13,245 nt of DNA from Candidatus Onthocola stercoravium (GTDB taxonomy: Bacteria; Bacillota_I; Bacilli_A; RF39; UBA660): NCBI GenBank assembly GCA_018711775.1, contig DVHV01000053.1, positions 1 to 13,245 on the forward strand. Reading direction: 5' to 3'. Below, in pieces: positions 1-7,696 of this stretch. Below the pieces are notes generated by a model. It searched no databases, had not been told where the DNA came from, and worked only from the letters and a program-made list of their open reading frames with translations. The position numbers and the translations under genes are program-made. Numbering within the stretch: the first letter of the stretch is position 1; each line of letters opens with the position of its first letter.

Positions 1-944
1 AAGATAAAGCTCAAAACTTATTTTCATCTTCTGGTTTTACTAAAATAATTAAACTAAAAGATTATGATGGTAATAAGAATGAAGAAATGGAATTTATGCA
101 AGGCTTGTTTAGTACGAGCGATGAAGTTACTATAAGTTCATTGAAATATAACTTTTATAAAACATTAAACAGTATTAGAACTACTGTTAATTCTAAAGAA
201 AACAAGAACAAAATCTTACATAAGAGCAATAAAATGTTTAAAACTTTATTTATAATTTTAGCCTATATTAGTTTTGTTGGAACAATAATTCTCCAAATAA
301 TCGATTTTGCTCCAACTAGCATATTAATTATGGTTTGTTTTATAACTCTTTTCTATATGCCGTTTATTTTTGCCCTGTTTGCCATGAAAAATGCTTTAGT
401 TATTAGAATTTTTGTCGGTTTATTTATACTGTTCCATGCTAGTATGTTTTATATTTCTTTAATCGGCAATTACATAATAGGTACGTTACCTATAATAAAT
501 ATAATTTTTGCTATAATTTGTTCTGTTATTATAATTATAATTTCTGGTAAATTTAATTATCGTACCGAATTTGGTAATAAAATATATGGTCGTATTATTG
601 GATTTAAAAAGTTCTTAGAGACTGCTGAAAAAGACCAATTAGAACACTTAGTTATGGAAAATCCTACATACTTTTATGACATTTTACCATATACTTATGT
701 TTTAGGAGTATCTGATAAATGGATTAAGAAATTTGAAAGCATTGCTATCGAACCAGCTGATTGGTATGTATCAAGTACTACTTTCAATATAATTGCCTTT
801 AATTCTTGTTTAACATCTGCCATGCGTACTGCTAGAATGAGTTATTCTTCTTCTAGTGGTGGCTCATCATTTAGTGGTGGTGGTTCCTCTGGAGGAGGTT
901 CTTCCGGCGGAGGCTCCGGCGGTGGGGGCGGTGGCTCTTGGTAA
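1..944 (+). CDS. DUF2207-family membrane protein, C-terminal part (5' end outside window)
   Basis: The reading frame is already open at base 3, well before the first ATG at 87, so this is the last 313 codons of a gene that begins upstream. The fragment starts with a soluble stretch (EFMQGLFSTSDEVTISSLK), followed by four or five hydrophobic helices at about residues 78-180 of the fragment. A cytoplasmic-looking segment then has the pattern GFKKFLETAEKD...LPYTYVLGVSDKW, and the protein ends in a Ser/Gly tail finishing GGGGGGSW. The alternation of helices, the 'PY-x-LGV-DKW' segment and the Gly-rich C terminus ending in W are typical of DUF2207 (YciQ-like) proteins. Their biochemical role is not established. 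The missing N terminus would be expected to carry a signal peptide and the extracellular DUF2207 domain. A terminator hairpin overlaps the stop codon, so the gene ends its transcription unit. Confidence 0.85.
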   Translation, partial: DKAQNLFSSSGFTKIIKLKDYDGNKNEEMEFMQGLFSTSDEVTISSLKYNFYKTLNSIRTTVNSKENKNKILHKSNKMFKTLFIILAYISFVGTIILQIIDFAPTSILIMVCFITLFYMPFIFALFAMKNALVIRIFVGLFILFHASMFYISLIGNYIIGTLPIINIIFAIICSVIIIIISGKFNYRTEFGNKIYGRIIGFKKFLETAEKDQLEHLVMENPTYFYDILPYTYVLGVSDKWIKKFESIAIEPADWYVSSTTFNIIAFNSCLTSAMRTARMSYSSSSGGSSFSGGGSSGGGSSGGGSGGGGGGSW

Positions 945-969
945 AATACACTTTTTAGTGTATTTTTTT
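943..969 (+). terminator. Rho-independent terminator after the DUF2207 gene
   Basis: AAAATACACT (943-952) pairs perfectly with AGTGTATTTT (957-966) around a TTTT loop, and the T run continues to 969. The stem begins inside the TAA stop codon. Its A-rich 5' side and T-rich 3' side could make it work in both directions. It separates the DUF2207 gene from the pcrA promoter. Confidence 0.85.
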
Positions 970-978
970 AAAAATTGA

Positions 979-1007
979 TTGACGTACATTAGTTTGTTTT
1001 ATATAAT
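979..1007 (+). promoter_or_regulatory. Sigma-A-type promoter for the pcrA operon
   Basis: TTGACG (979-984) and TATAAT (1002-1007) are separated by 17 bases, five of six and six of six matches to the housekeeping consensus. Transcription would start near 1014 and leave a leader of roughly 70 bases before the GTG start of pcrA. It lies just after the upstream terminator, as expected for a new transcription unit. Confidence 0.8.
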
Positions 1008-1057
1008 AATTAATATGTTAAAAAGAGTATATAATACTTTTTAAATTTAAACATATT

Positions 1058-1066
1058 TGTTATAAT
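1058..1066 (+). promoter_or_regulatory. Possible second, extended -10 promoter for pcrA
   Basis: TGTTATAAT (1058-1066) is an extended -10 element (TG-n-TATAAT). There is no good -35 box at the expected distance, only a T-rich stretch near 1038-1043. It would start transcription at about 1073, just ahead of the ribosome binding site. In such AT-rich DNA a chance match is plausible. Confidence 0.3.
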
Positions 1067-1077
1067 TATTTTAGTGT

Positions 1078-1082
1078 GGAGG
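1078..1082 (+). promoter_or_regulatory. Ribosome binding site that fixes the pcrA start at GTG 1088
   Basis: GGAGG lies five bases before GTG at 1088. The longer open frame from GTG 1076 would put this site inside the coding sequence and has no Shine-Dalgarno sequence of its own. The protein from 1088 begins (M)NILDGLNKEQ, which matches the usual N terminus of PcrA. Confidence 0.85.
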
Positions 1083-1087
1083 TTACC

Positions 1088-4000
1088 GTGAATATATTAG
1101 ATGGACTAAATAAAGAACAAAAAGAAGCAGTTGAACATATTGAGGGACCTTGTCTAGTACTTGCAGGGGCAGGATCAGGTAAAACCAAAGTTCTAACAAT
1201 GCGTATTGCTAATTTAATTCAACATGGAATTTATTCCGGCAATATTTTAGCAATTACATTTACCAATAAAGCCGCTAAGGAGATGCGCGAGCGAATTAGT
1301 AATGTTGCCCAAGACAACTATGCTTTTGTAGGCACATTCCATTCATTTGGCCTAAAAATTATCAGAGAAAACTATGAAGCACTAGGGCTTTCTAAAAACT
1401 TTACAATTATCGATTCTGATGATGTAACTAGTATTATCAAAAAGATATTAAAAGATTTGGACTATGACCCTAAACAATATAGCCCAGGCTTTATCCGTAA
1501 TAAAATAAGTTTTATCAAAAATGAAATGCTTAGTGATGCTGAGGTCGACAAATTTTTAAATAGTCCTCCAGAACAAGTTGCAGCCAAAGTTTATTTTGAA
1601 TACGAGCGTGTTTTAAGAAGAAACAATGCTGTCGATTTTGATGACTTATTAAAGATGCCTGTAGAGTTATTTTTACATAATGAAGAAGTATTAGACCATT
1701 ATCAAGAAAAATATCAATATATACTTATTGATGAGTATCAAGATACTAATGAAGTCCAATACAAGATGGTTAAAAAACTTGCTGAAAAATATCGCAATCT
1801 TTTTGTTGTTGGAGATATAAATCAATGTATACACGAAGATTCACTATTAAATACCAAAAATGGCATCAAAAAAATAAAAAATATAACAACAGATGATGAA
1901 ATTTTAACTGGTGTTGGGAATGGTTTGGCTGATTATCAAAAAATAACCCATATTAGTAAAAGAAGATATAATGATAAAATTATTACAATTATTACTAGTA
2001 CTGGAAAAAAACTTTCTTTAACTCCAGAACATGTTTGCTTTTACAAACTGCCATTAGAAGAAGGCAAATACTATGTATATTTGATGTATCGAAAAAATAT
2101 GGGATATAGAATTGGCCAAACTATAAGCATAAGAAGTACAGGGACTAATCAATTACAAAATGGTTTGAAAATTCATTTGTTACAAGAGCACGGAGATAAA
2201 ATATGGGTATTAAAAGTATGTGATAATGCAAGCGATGCAAGCTATTATGAGGAACTATTTTCTTCGGCATACGGTATCCCTAAGACTTGTTTTCATGCTA
2301 ATGGCCGTAGAATTTCTTTAAATCAGGAACAACTAAATTCCATTTTTTCTAAAATTGATACTTCAACCAGAGCAGCAATACTAATGAATGATCATGGTTT
2401 AAGTGCTGATTATCCTTTTTATAAGGCCCAAGGTACAACTAGAAAAAACAAAAAACGTCAATTAATTAATATTAACTATTTAGCAGGTAGTAAACAAAAA
2501 ATAAGAAATTATAATTACCAAAGAATAGCTTTTAATACTACTGATGATGAATTAAAACTAACTTTATCTAATGCTGGATTTAACGTTAGAAAAGGAAAAA
2601 ATAATGATTTTAGAATAGAAACAGAAAGAACTACTGGAGAAGAAGCAGAAAAATTTGCTGAAAAAATCCTGATGTTTACACCTGATACAGAAATTAATTA
2701 TCAAATAAGTCTTGATAAAGGAAAAAAATATCATTTTATAAATGCAGGCTCTCTTAGAGAAGGTATGATTATTCCGGTTTTAGAAAATGGAATAATAATT
2801 GAAGATAGAATAATTAAAATAATTTGTGAATACAAAAATTGTGAAGTGTATGATTTAACGATTCCTACCACTAGAAATATTATTGCGGACAATATTTGTG
2901 TTCATAATTGTATTTATGGCTTCCGCTGGTCAAATTATCGCAATATTTTAAATTTTGAAAAAGACTATCCCGAAGCCAAAAGTATTACTTTAAATCAAAA
3001 CTATCGTAGTACTAATACCATTTTAAATGCTGCTAATTCTGTCATCAAGAATAACACTGAAAGCAAAGAAGTAAATTTATTTAGCGAACTAGGTGATGGC
3101 GTTAAGGTAAAATACATGCGTAGTTATGACGAAAAGCATGAAGTAACTCTTATTATGGAAGAAATAAAGAAGCTTCTTAATAGTGGTTATCATTACCAAG
3201 ATATTGCTATTCTTTATCGGACTAATGCCCAATCGCGTACCCTTGAAGAAGGTATGCTAAAAGCAAATTACCCATATAAAGTGGTAGGTAGTTATTATTT
3301 CTACAAACGAAAAGAAATTAAAGATTTACTAAGTTACTTACGGCTTATTTCTAATCATGCTGATGATGTTTCCCTTGCTCGTGTTATCAATGTTCCCAAG
3401 CGAGGAATTGGTTCTAAATCTATTGAGGATTTAGAAACTCTTGCTAGAGAACAAAATACATCGATGTTTGAAGTATTAAGTAAACCAAAAGAATTAGAGT
3501 TTAAAAATCTAATATTAGAATTAACTGAAGCCAGTAAAGATATCGATCTTACTGAACTTATCGATTTAGTGCTTGAAAAAAGTGGTATGAAAGCCGAAAT
3601 GGAAAAAGATAAAACTCTTGAATCGGAATTACGTCTTGAAAATTTAATGGAATTTAAAAGTATTACCGAAAATTATCAACATGAAACTGGTACTGTTAAT
3701 CTAGAAGATTTCTTGGAAGATATTTCGCTAGTGGCTGATGTATCGGAACATAATGATAATGACGAAGCAATTACTTTAATGACGATGCACTCTGCTAAAG
3801 GACTTGAATTTAAAGTGGTTTTCCTAGCGGGTATGGAAGAAAATATCATGCCACACTCGATGTCTTTGCAAGATAAAGATGGCATCGAAGAAGAAAGAAG
3901 ACTTTGCTATGTTGCTATAACCAGAGCAAAAGAACGACTTTATATAACCAATGCCAAAAGAAGAATGCTTTTTGGTAATACCAACATGAATCCTCCGAGT

Positions 4001-4261
4001 CGTTTTATCGGCGAAATTGAACCAAGTTTAATTGATAAAGAAGATTTAGGTATTAAAGAGGCTGGCTCATTTGATAAAGAAAAATATTATAATAAAGAAG
4101 CAACTGACTATCAACATGGCGAAGTAGTATATCACATGAGCTTTGGTCGAGGTGTAGTAGTTGATTGTGATGACCGTTTTGTAACAGTTGCTTTCGATAA
4201 AAGATTTGGTATCAAAAAATTCTTGAGTAATTATCAAGGACTTAAAAGGAGTGGAAAATGA
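1088..4261 (+). CDS. pcrA: ATP-dependent DNA helicase PcrA (UvrD/Rep family), interrupted by an intein
   Basis: PcrA is a superfamily 1A 3'-to-5' DNA helicase for repair, replication-fork maintenance and plasmid replication in Gram-positive bacteria. The precursor has 1057 residues; removing the 361-residue intein (247-607) leaves 696, close to the family's usual length. Visible motifs are the Q motif (LNKEQ), Walker A GAGSGKT (27-33), motif Ia (TFTNKAAKEM), Walker B DEYQD (215-219), motif III GDINQ|CIYGFR split by the intein, motif IV (NQNYRST), motif V TMHSAKGLEF (about 897-906) and motif VI ERRLCYVAITRAKERL (about 934-949). A basic C-terminal segment (FGRGVVVDC) fits the family's Tudor-like tail. 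The residue after the splice site is Cys where most homologues have Ser (QSIY). The stop overlaps the next start as ATGA. Arg codons favour CGN in the helicase parts, unlike the intein. Activity should depend on splicing. Confidence 0.97.
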   Translation: MNILDGLNKEQKEAVEHIEGPCLVLAGAGSGKTKVLTMRIANLIQHGIYSGNILAITFTNKAAKEMRERISNVAQDNYAFVGTFHSFGLKIIRENYEALGLSKNFTIIDSDDVTSIIKKILKDLDYDPKQYSPGFIRNKISFIKNEMLSDAEVDKFLNSPPEQVAAKVYFEYERVLRRNNAVDFDDLLKMPVELFLHNEEVLDHYQEKYQYILIDEYQDTNEVQYKMVKKLAEKYRNLFVVGDINQCIHEDSLLNTKNGIKKIKNITTDDEILTGVGNGLADYQKITHISKRRYNDKIITIITSTGKKLSLTPEHVCFYKLPLEEGKYYVYLMYRKNMGYRIGQTISIRSTGTNQLQNGLKIHLLQEHGDKIWVLKVCDNASDASYYEELFSSAYGIPKTCFHANGRRISLNQEQLNSIFSKIDTSTRAAILMNDHGLSADYPFYKAQGTTRKNKKRQLININYLAGSKQKIRNYNYQRIAFNTTDDELKLTLSNAGFNVRKGKNNDFRIETERTTGEEAEKFAEKILMFTPDTEINYQISLDKGKKYHFINAGSLREGMIIPVLENGIIIEDRIIKIICEYKNCEVYDLTIPTTRNIIADNICVHNCIYGFRWSNYRNILNFEKDYPEAKSITLNQNYRSTNTILNAANSVIKNNTESKEVNLFSELGDGVKVKYMRSYDEKHEVTLIMEEIKKLLNSGYHYQDIAILYRTNAQSRTLEEGMLKANYPYKVVGSYYFYKRKEIKDLLSYLRLISNHADDVSLARVINVPKRGIGSKSIEDLETLAREQNTSMFEVLSKPKELEFKNLILELTEASKDIDLTELIDLVLEKSGMKAEMEKDKTLESELRLENLMEFKSITENYQHETGTVNLEDFLEDISLVADVSEHNDNDEAITLMTMHSAKGLEFKVVFLAGMEENIMPHSMSLQDKDGIEEERRLCYVAITRAKERLYITNAKRRMLFGNTNMNPPSRFIGEIEPSLIDKEDLGIKEAGSFDKEKYYNKEATDYQHGEVVYHMSFGRGVVVDCDDRFVTVAFDKRFGIKKFLSNYQGLKRSGK
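1826..2908 (+). mobile_element. Intein inserted in PcrA motif III (361 residues)
   Basis: A self-splicing protein element lies in frame between Q246 and the Cys at 608 of the precursor. Block A begins CIHEDSLLNT, with Cys1 as the splicing nucleophile. Block B is LTPEH (65-69), with the TxxH signature (T66, H69). Block F runs from VYDLT (341-345) to the C-terminal VHN (359-361) and is followed by Cys as the +1 nucleophile. All residues for standard splicing (Cys1, TxxH, penultimate His360, Asn361, Cys+1) are present, so splicing is expected to work. An Arg (R350) sits where many inteins have the block F His. Between the splicing halves are about 240 residues with no LAGLIDADG motif; see the 2069-2281 entry. 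Arg codons are about 15 AGA to 3 CGN, against about 11 to 21 in the flanking helicase, a sign of separate origin. Confidence 0.95.
2069..2281 (+). other. Putative GIY-YIG-like endonuclease core inside the intein
   Basis: Intein residues 82-152 show YYVYLMYR, then YRIGQT (94-99), R103, a strand KIWVLKVC (125-132), YYEELF (140-145) and YGIP (149-152). This order fits GIY-YIG nucleases: a 'GIY' strand, 'YIG' about ten residues later, a catalytic Arg, and a Glu at the start of the helix following a strand-turn. V84-Y85 would stand for IY, Y94/I96/G97 for YIG, R103 for the catalytic Arg, and E142 or E143 for the metal-binding Glu. The first Gly of GIY is replaced by Tyr, so the match is degenerate and activity is uncertain. 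The following ~120 residues, rich in Lys and Arg, could bind DNA. This is a motif reading by eye, with no profile search behind it. Confidence 0.45.
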
Positions 4262-5160
4262 AAAACTTAACTTTAGTTATTATGGCTGCAGGCATGGGTA
4301 GTCGTTTCGGTGGCTTAAAACAAATTGAACCAGTTGGACCAAATGGTGAAATTATCGCCGATTATTCAGTATATGATGCAATACGTGCAGGCTTTAGTAA
4401 AGTTATATTTATTATTCGTAAAGAAAATTTAGAATATTTTAAAAATAACATTTGTAATAAATTTGCCGATAAAATAAAGGTAGAATACGCATTTCAAGAA
4501 TTAGATATGATTCCTGATGATGTAACTTTACCAGAGGGTAGAGAAAAGATGCTCGGAACTGGCCATGCGCTTTATTGTGCTGCCAATTTGATTGAGGGTG
4601 ACTTCGTCGTTATCAATGCTGATGATTTCTATGGCTTCGATTCTTATAGAATTGCTGCTAAATTTTTTGAAGAAAATTTAAATAATGATACATACCTTAC
4701 AGTAAATTATCCATTTTATGTAACTGCAAGTAAAAATGGTGCTGTAAAAAGAGGAGTCGTATTTACTGATGAATCGAACTATGTCATTGATAATCTTGAA
4801 TGTGAAATAGAAAAGGTGGATAATCAATTAGTTGCCACAGCTTTGTTTAAAAATGAAAAATTTGTTATAAAAGAAGATCAACCAGTCACAGTTAACTTCT
4901 TTGGTTTTCGTCAAAGTTTTTTAAAATTGTTGGAAGAAGAATTTGATATTTTTATTCATCGACCACTAGGATTAAAAGATGAATTTTTACTTCCAGAAAT
5001 TATCCGTCAGGGAATAAATAAAGATGAAATTAAAATATTAGCTAAAACTAGCGATTCAAAATGGATGGGTATGACCTATAAAGAAGATTTACCTGATTTG
5101 AAAAATAATATAGTTGAATTAATAAAGAAAGGAGAATATCCAGATAAACTCTGGGATTAA
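4258..5160 (+). CDS. Nucleotidyltransferase (NTP-transferase family, sugar-phosphate type)
   Basis: This 300-residue protein has the fold signatures of sugar-1-phosphate nucleotidyltransferases, which join a nucleoside triphosphate and a sugar or alcohol phosphate to give an activated NDP-sugar and pyrophosphate. The N-terminal nucleotide-binding loop is AAGMGSRFGG-L-K (10-21), with R16 and K21 the expected phosphate contacts. GTGHAL lies near residue 101, and the metal-binding motif is NADDFYG (120-126). The substrate cannot be told from sequence. It is cytoplasmic, with no signal peptide or membrane segment. Its ATG overlaps the pcrA stop (ATGA) and has a good AAAGGAG site six bases upstream. 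ligA starts one base after its stop, so it is firmly inside the pcrA-ligA operon although it has no obvious role in DNA metabolism. GlmU or GalU are less likely: it lacks the GlmU hexapeptide-repeat domain, and the sequence differs from typical GalU. Confidence 0.85.
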   Translation: MKNLTLVIMAAGMGSRFGGLKQIEPVGPNGEIIADYSVYDAIRAGFSKVIFIIRKENLEYFKNNICNKFADKIKVEYAFQELDMIPDDVTLPEGREKMLGTGHALYCAANLIEGDFVVINADDFYGFDSYRIAAKFFEENLNNDTYLTVNYPFYVTASKNGAVKRGVVFTDESNYVIDNLECEIEKVDNQLVATALFKNEKFVIKEDQPVTVNFFGFRQSFLKLLEEEFDIFIHRPLGLKDEFLLPEIIRQGINKDEIKILAKTSDSKWMGMTYKEDLPDLKNNIVELIKKGEYPDKLWD

Positions 5161-5161
5161 A

Positions 5162-7153
5162 ATGAATGATTTAGCAAAAAGAGTAGAAGAATTAACGCAT
5201 ATATTAAATGAAGCAAACTATAACTACTATGTTAATGATAATCCGACGATTACCGATCAAGAATATGATAAATACTTGCGCGAACTCATTAATATTGAAA
5301 CTGAACATCCTGAACTTATGAAACCGAATTCTCCGACTAATAGAGTTGGGGGAGAAGTAATTGACAAGTTTAATAAAATTGTTCATGCTCGTCCGATGTT
5401 AAGTTTAGCCAATGTTTTTAATGAAGATGAAATAAGAGATTTTGATGCCAAAATAAAAAAAGAAGGATTCAATCCTGAATATGTCTGTGAGTACAAAATC
5501 GATGGTTTAAGTGTTGCTTTAATTTATGAACATGGTGAGCTAGTGCGCGGAGTAACCCGTGGTGATGGTGTAACTGGTGAAGATATAACTCATAATGTCA
5601 AAACAATTAAGAGTATTCCTCTTACTTTACCAAGGCCAATTGATATTGAAGTCCGCGGGGAAATATTTATGAATAAAATCACATTAAAAAAATTAAATGA
5701 ACAAAGAGAAAAAGATGGTCAACCACTTTTACAAAATGTTCGAAACGCTGCTGCTGGTTCCATCCGTCAATTAGATTCGCGAGTAACTGCTAAAAGAGAG
5801 TTAGATAATTTCATTTATTATTTACCAGAACCTGAAAAGTATGGTATTAAAACTCATCTAGAGGCTCTTGAATTCATGAAATCTCTTGGCTTTAAAGTTA
5901 ATCCTGCTAATAGATTGGTAAGTGACATTACCGGAATATTGGACTTCATCGACGAAATTACAGAAAAAAGAAATAAACTGCCTTATGAAATCGACGGTGT
6001 AGTTATCAAAGTAAATAACATTGCCATGCAAGAAAAGTTAGGATATACTGCTAAATATCCTAAATGGGCAACAGCCTACAAATTTCCTGCTGAAGAAGTA
6101 TTAACTAAACTTACTGATATCATATTTACTGTTGGTAGAACTGGAAGAGTTACTCCAAATGCCGTTTTAGAACCGGTAATTGTCATGGGATCAACTATCA
6201 GAAGAGCAACATTACATAACGAAGATTATGTCTTAAGTAAACACTTGATGATTGGTGATACTGTTGCAATCAGGAAAGCTGGCGATGTAATTCCCGAAGT
6301 AGTTGAGGCAAAATTCGAACGGCGAACTGGTAAGGAAATTCCTTTTCAAATGATTCATGAGTGTCCAATGTGTCATTCTAAACTTGAGAAAATTGCTGGC
6401 CAAGCCGACTATTACTGTAAAAATCCTGAATGTCCAAAACGTAACATTGAAAGTATCATTCATTATGTATCTAGAGATGCTATGAATATCGAAGGACTGG
6501 GAGATGAAATCGTCGAAGAACTTTATAATCTTGGTTTTGTTAAAAGTATAACTGATTTATATTCTTTAGAAGATAAGAAAAAAGCCATTATGGAATTCGA
6601 TGGTTATGGCGAAAAAAGTTTAAATAAAATAATTGAAAATATTGAAAATTCTAAAAATAATAGTTTAGAAAGATTGCTATATGGTCTGGGAATCAAAGAA
6701 ATTGGTACTAAAACCGCCAAATTGTTAGCAAGCGAATTTAGTACAATGGATATGCTCATTGGGGCAACAAGGGAAGAATTAGAAAGTATCCGGGATATTG
6801 GTAGTATAACTGCTAAAAGTGTCGTTGAATATTTTGCTACTCACAAGGATTTAATAGAAGAATTAAAACATATTGGCATCAATATGACCTATAAAGGACG
6901 CATTGCTGGAACCAATGAAATTGTTACTGATAAAAAATTTGTTATCACAGGTACTATAACTGGCTGGGGGCGTAACGAAATTAAAGACAAATTAGAGAGC
7001 TTCAATGCTAAAGTTAGTGGCTCTGTAAGTAAGAACACAGATATAGTAATTGTTGGGGCTAACCCTGGTAGCAAATATCAAGATGCTTTGAATTTAGGAA
7101 TTACCATTTGGGATGAGGCAAAAACATTAGAAGTATTAAATAATTTGCAATAA
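5162..7153 (+). CDS. ligA: NAD+-dependent DNA ligase LigA
   Basis: LigA seals nicks in DNA during replication and repair, using NAD+ as adenylate donor. The 663-residue length is normal. Domains in order are Ia (residues 1-65, with YYVNDNPTITDQEYD for NAD+ binding), the adenylation domain with the nucleophile K112 in YKIDG and the RGDGVTGEDIT motif, the OB fold (about 315-395), a Cys4 zinc finger (C401, C404, C419, C424), helix-hairpin-helix repeats (about 430-580, including GLGIKEIGTKTAK and IRDIGSITAKSV), and a C-terminal BRCT domain (about 590-663, with VITGTITGWGR). All key residues seen are intact. The gene starts one base after the nucleotidyltransferase stop. The only Shine-Dalgarno candidate is a weak GGGA, suggesting translational coupling. 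No terminator follows; a promoter overlaps its 3' end. Confidence 0.98.
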   Translation: MNDLAKRVEELTHILNEANYNYYVNDNPTITDQEYDKYLRELINIETEHPELMKPNSPTNRVGGEVIDKFNKIVHARPMLSLANVFNEDEIRDFDAKIKKEGFNPEYVCEYKIDGLSVALIYEHGELVRGVTRGDGVTGEDITHNVKTIKSIPLTLPRPIDIEVRGEIFMNKITLKKLNEQREKDGQPLLQNVRNAAAGSIRQLDSRVTAKRELDNFIYYLPEPEKYGIKTHLEALEFMKSLGFKVNPANRLVSDITGILDFIDEITEKRNKLPYEIDGVVIKVNNIAMQEKLGYTAKYPKWATAYKFPAEEVLTKLTDIIFTVGRTGRVTPNAVLEPVIVMGSTIRRATLHNEDYVLSKHLMIGDTVAIRKAGDVIPEVVEAKFERRTGKEIPFQMIHECPMCHSKLEKIAGQADYYCKNPECPKRNIESIIHYVSRDAMNIEGLGDEIVEELYNLGFVKSITDLYSLEDKKKAIMEFDGYGEKSLNKIIENIENSKNNSLERLLYGLGIKEIGTKTAKLLASEFSTMDMLIGATREELESIRDIGSITAKSVVEYFATHKDLIEELKHIGINMTYKGRIAGTNEIVTDKKFVITGTITGWGRNEIKDKLESFNAKVSGSVSKNTDIVIVGANPGSKYQDALNLGITIWDEAKTLEVLNNLQ

Positions 7154-7174
7154 ATAATATATATGTAGTATAAT
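7145..7174 (+). promoter_or_regulatory. Probable promoter for the 7202-10558 operon
   Basis: TTGCAA (7145-7150) and a perfect TATAAT (7169-7174) are 18 bases apart. The -35 box lies within the last codons of ligA. Transcription would start near 7181, a few bases before the ribosome binding site. Read-through from ligA is also possible because no terminator separates the genes. Confidence 0.5.
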
Positions 7175-7185
7175 TATGTTACTCG

Positions 7186-7192
7186 AGGAGGG
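7186..7192 (+). promoter_or_regulatory. Strong ribosome binding site supporting a TTG start at 7202
   Basis: AGGAGGG sits nine bases before TTG at 7202. No ATG or GTG in this frame is close enough to use the site, and translation from the TTG gives a protein that starts with a short basic segment and a membrane helix, as expected for a membrane anchor. Confidence 0.75.
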
Positions 7193-7201
7193 TGAATATT
7201 T

Positions 7202-7696
7202 TTGAATAAGTTAAAAGAAATATGGGGGAAGAATAAGGTTTTAATCGTTTTAGGAATAATCCTTATTATCTGTTTTATCGCCATTTTAATTGTAACTTTC
7301 TCATTCTTTTTCGGAGGGAGTGAATCAGTTTATGGTGATAGATTAGATGGTATTGAAAATTATCCTATTGAAGATTCTTTCATCGATGAATATATTGCTA
7401 ATTTAGAAAGTGATGAAATGATTAATTCTGCAACTTTTGATACAAAAGGAAGAATTATCTATGTTACTATCGATTTTGTTGGGGATACTTCTTTAGTTGA
7501 AGCCCAAAGTAAAGCAGCAGCATCCTTAGAACAATTTAGTGAAGAAACATTATCATATTATGATATTAACTTTACTCTTACAAGTGAATCTACTGAAAAT
7601 AGTGAAGGATTTACAATTATGGGTGCTCGTAATGTTGCAGGTTCAGGTCTAGTTTGGAATAACAACACACCTGTAGAAAGAGAAGAAGAGTCATAA
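7202..7696 (+). CDS. Small single-pass membrane protein of unknown function
   Basis: I do not recognise this 164-residue protein. It has a short basic N terminus (MNKLKEIWGKNK), one strongly hydrophobic helix at about 13-38 (VLIVLGIILIICFIAILIV) with no Cys lipobox, then an acidic domain of about 125 residues predicted to lie outside the cell. That domain has alternating hydrophobic strands (GRIIYVTIDFVG, near 83-94), a helix (VEAQSKAAASLEQF) and the strand-like FTIMGARNVAGSG near its end. It uses a TTG start behind a strong ribosome binding site. Its stop overlaps the start of the following receptor gene by one base (TAATG), so the two are almost certainly co-translated. A partner or accessory role for that receptor is an inference from position only. 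Confidence 0.75.
   Translation: MNKLKEIWGKNKVLIVLGIILIICFIAILIVTFSFFFGGSESVYGDRLDGIENYPIEDSFIDEYIANLESDEMINSATFDTKGRIIYVTIDFVGDTSLVEAQSKAAASLEQFSEETLSYYDINFTLTSESTENSEGFTIMGARNVAGSGLVWNNNTPVEREEES

Noticed and set aside
840..941. Gly/Ser repeat tail of the DUF2207 gene as a mobile or hypervariable repeat
   Set aside because: Gly/Ser-rich C-terminal tails ending in W are ordinary in DUF2207 proteins, and the locally higher GC follows from glycine codons.
1024..1042. AGTAT/ATACT hairpin with a following T run in the pcrA leader, as a possible attenuator
   Set aside because: The stem has only five clean pairs in very AT-rich sequence and overlaps a TATAAT-like stretch; no alternative pairing or leader peptide supports attenuation.
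1076..1087. Longer pcrA frame starting at GTG 1076
   Set aside because: The Shine-Dalgarno sequence (1078-1082) would be inside it; GTG 1088 has the correct spacing and gives the usual PcrA N terminus.
1826..2908. LAGLIDADG or HNH homing endonuclease in the intein
   Set aside because: No LAGLIDADG-like pair and no convincing set of spaced His-Asn-His residues could be found in the middle region.
3676..3885. Open frame on the - strand within pcrA, and similar ones at 5204-5386, 6233-6463, 6889-7074 and 7617-7832
   Set aside because: Each lies opposite a well-supported gene, lacks a convincing ribosome binding site or recognisable protein features, and is explained as a shadow of coding DNA.
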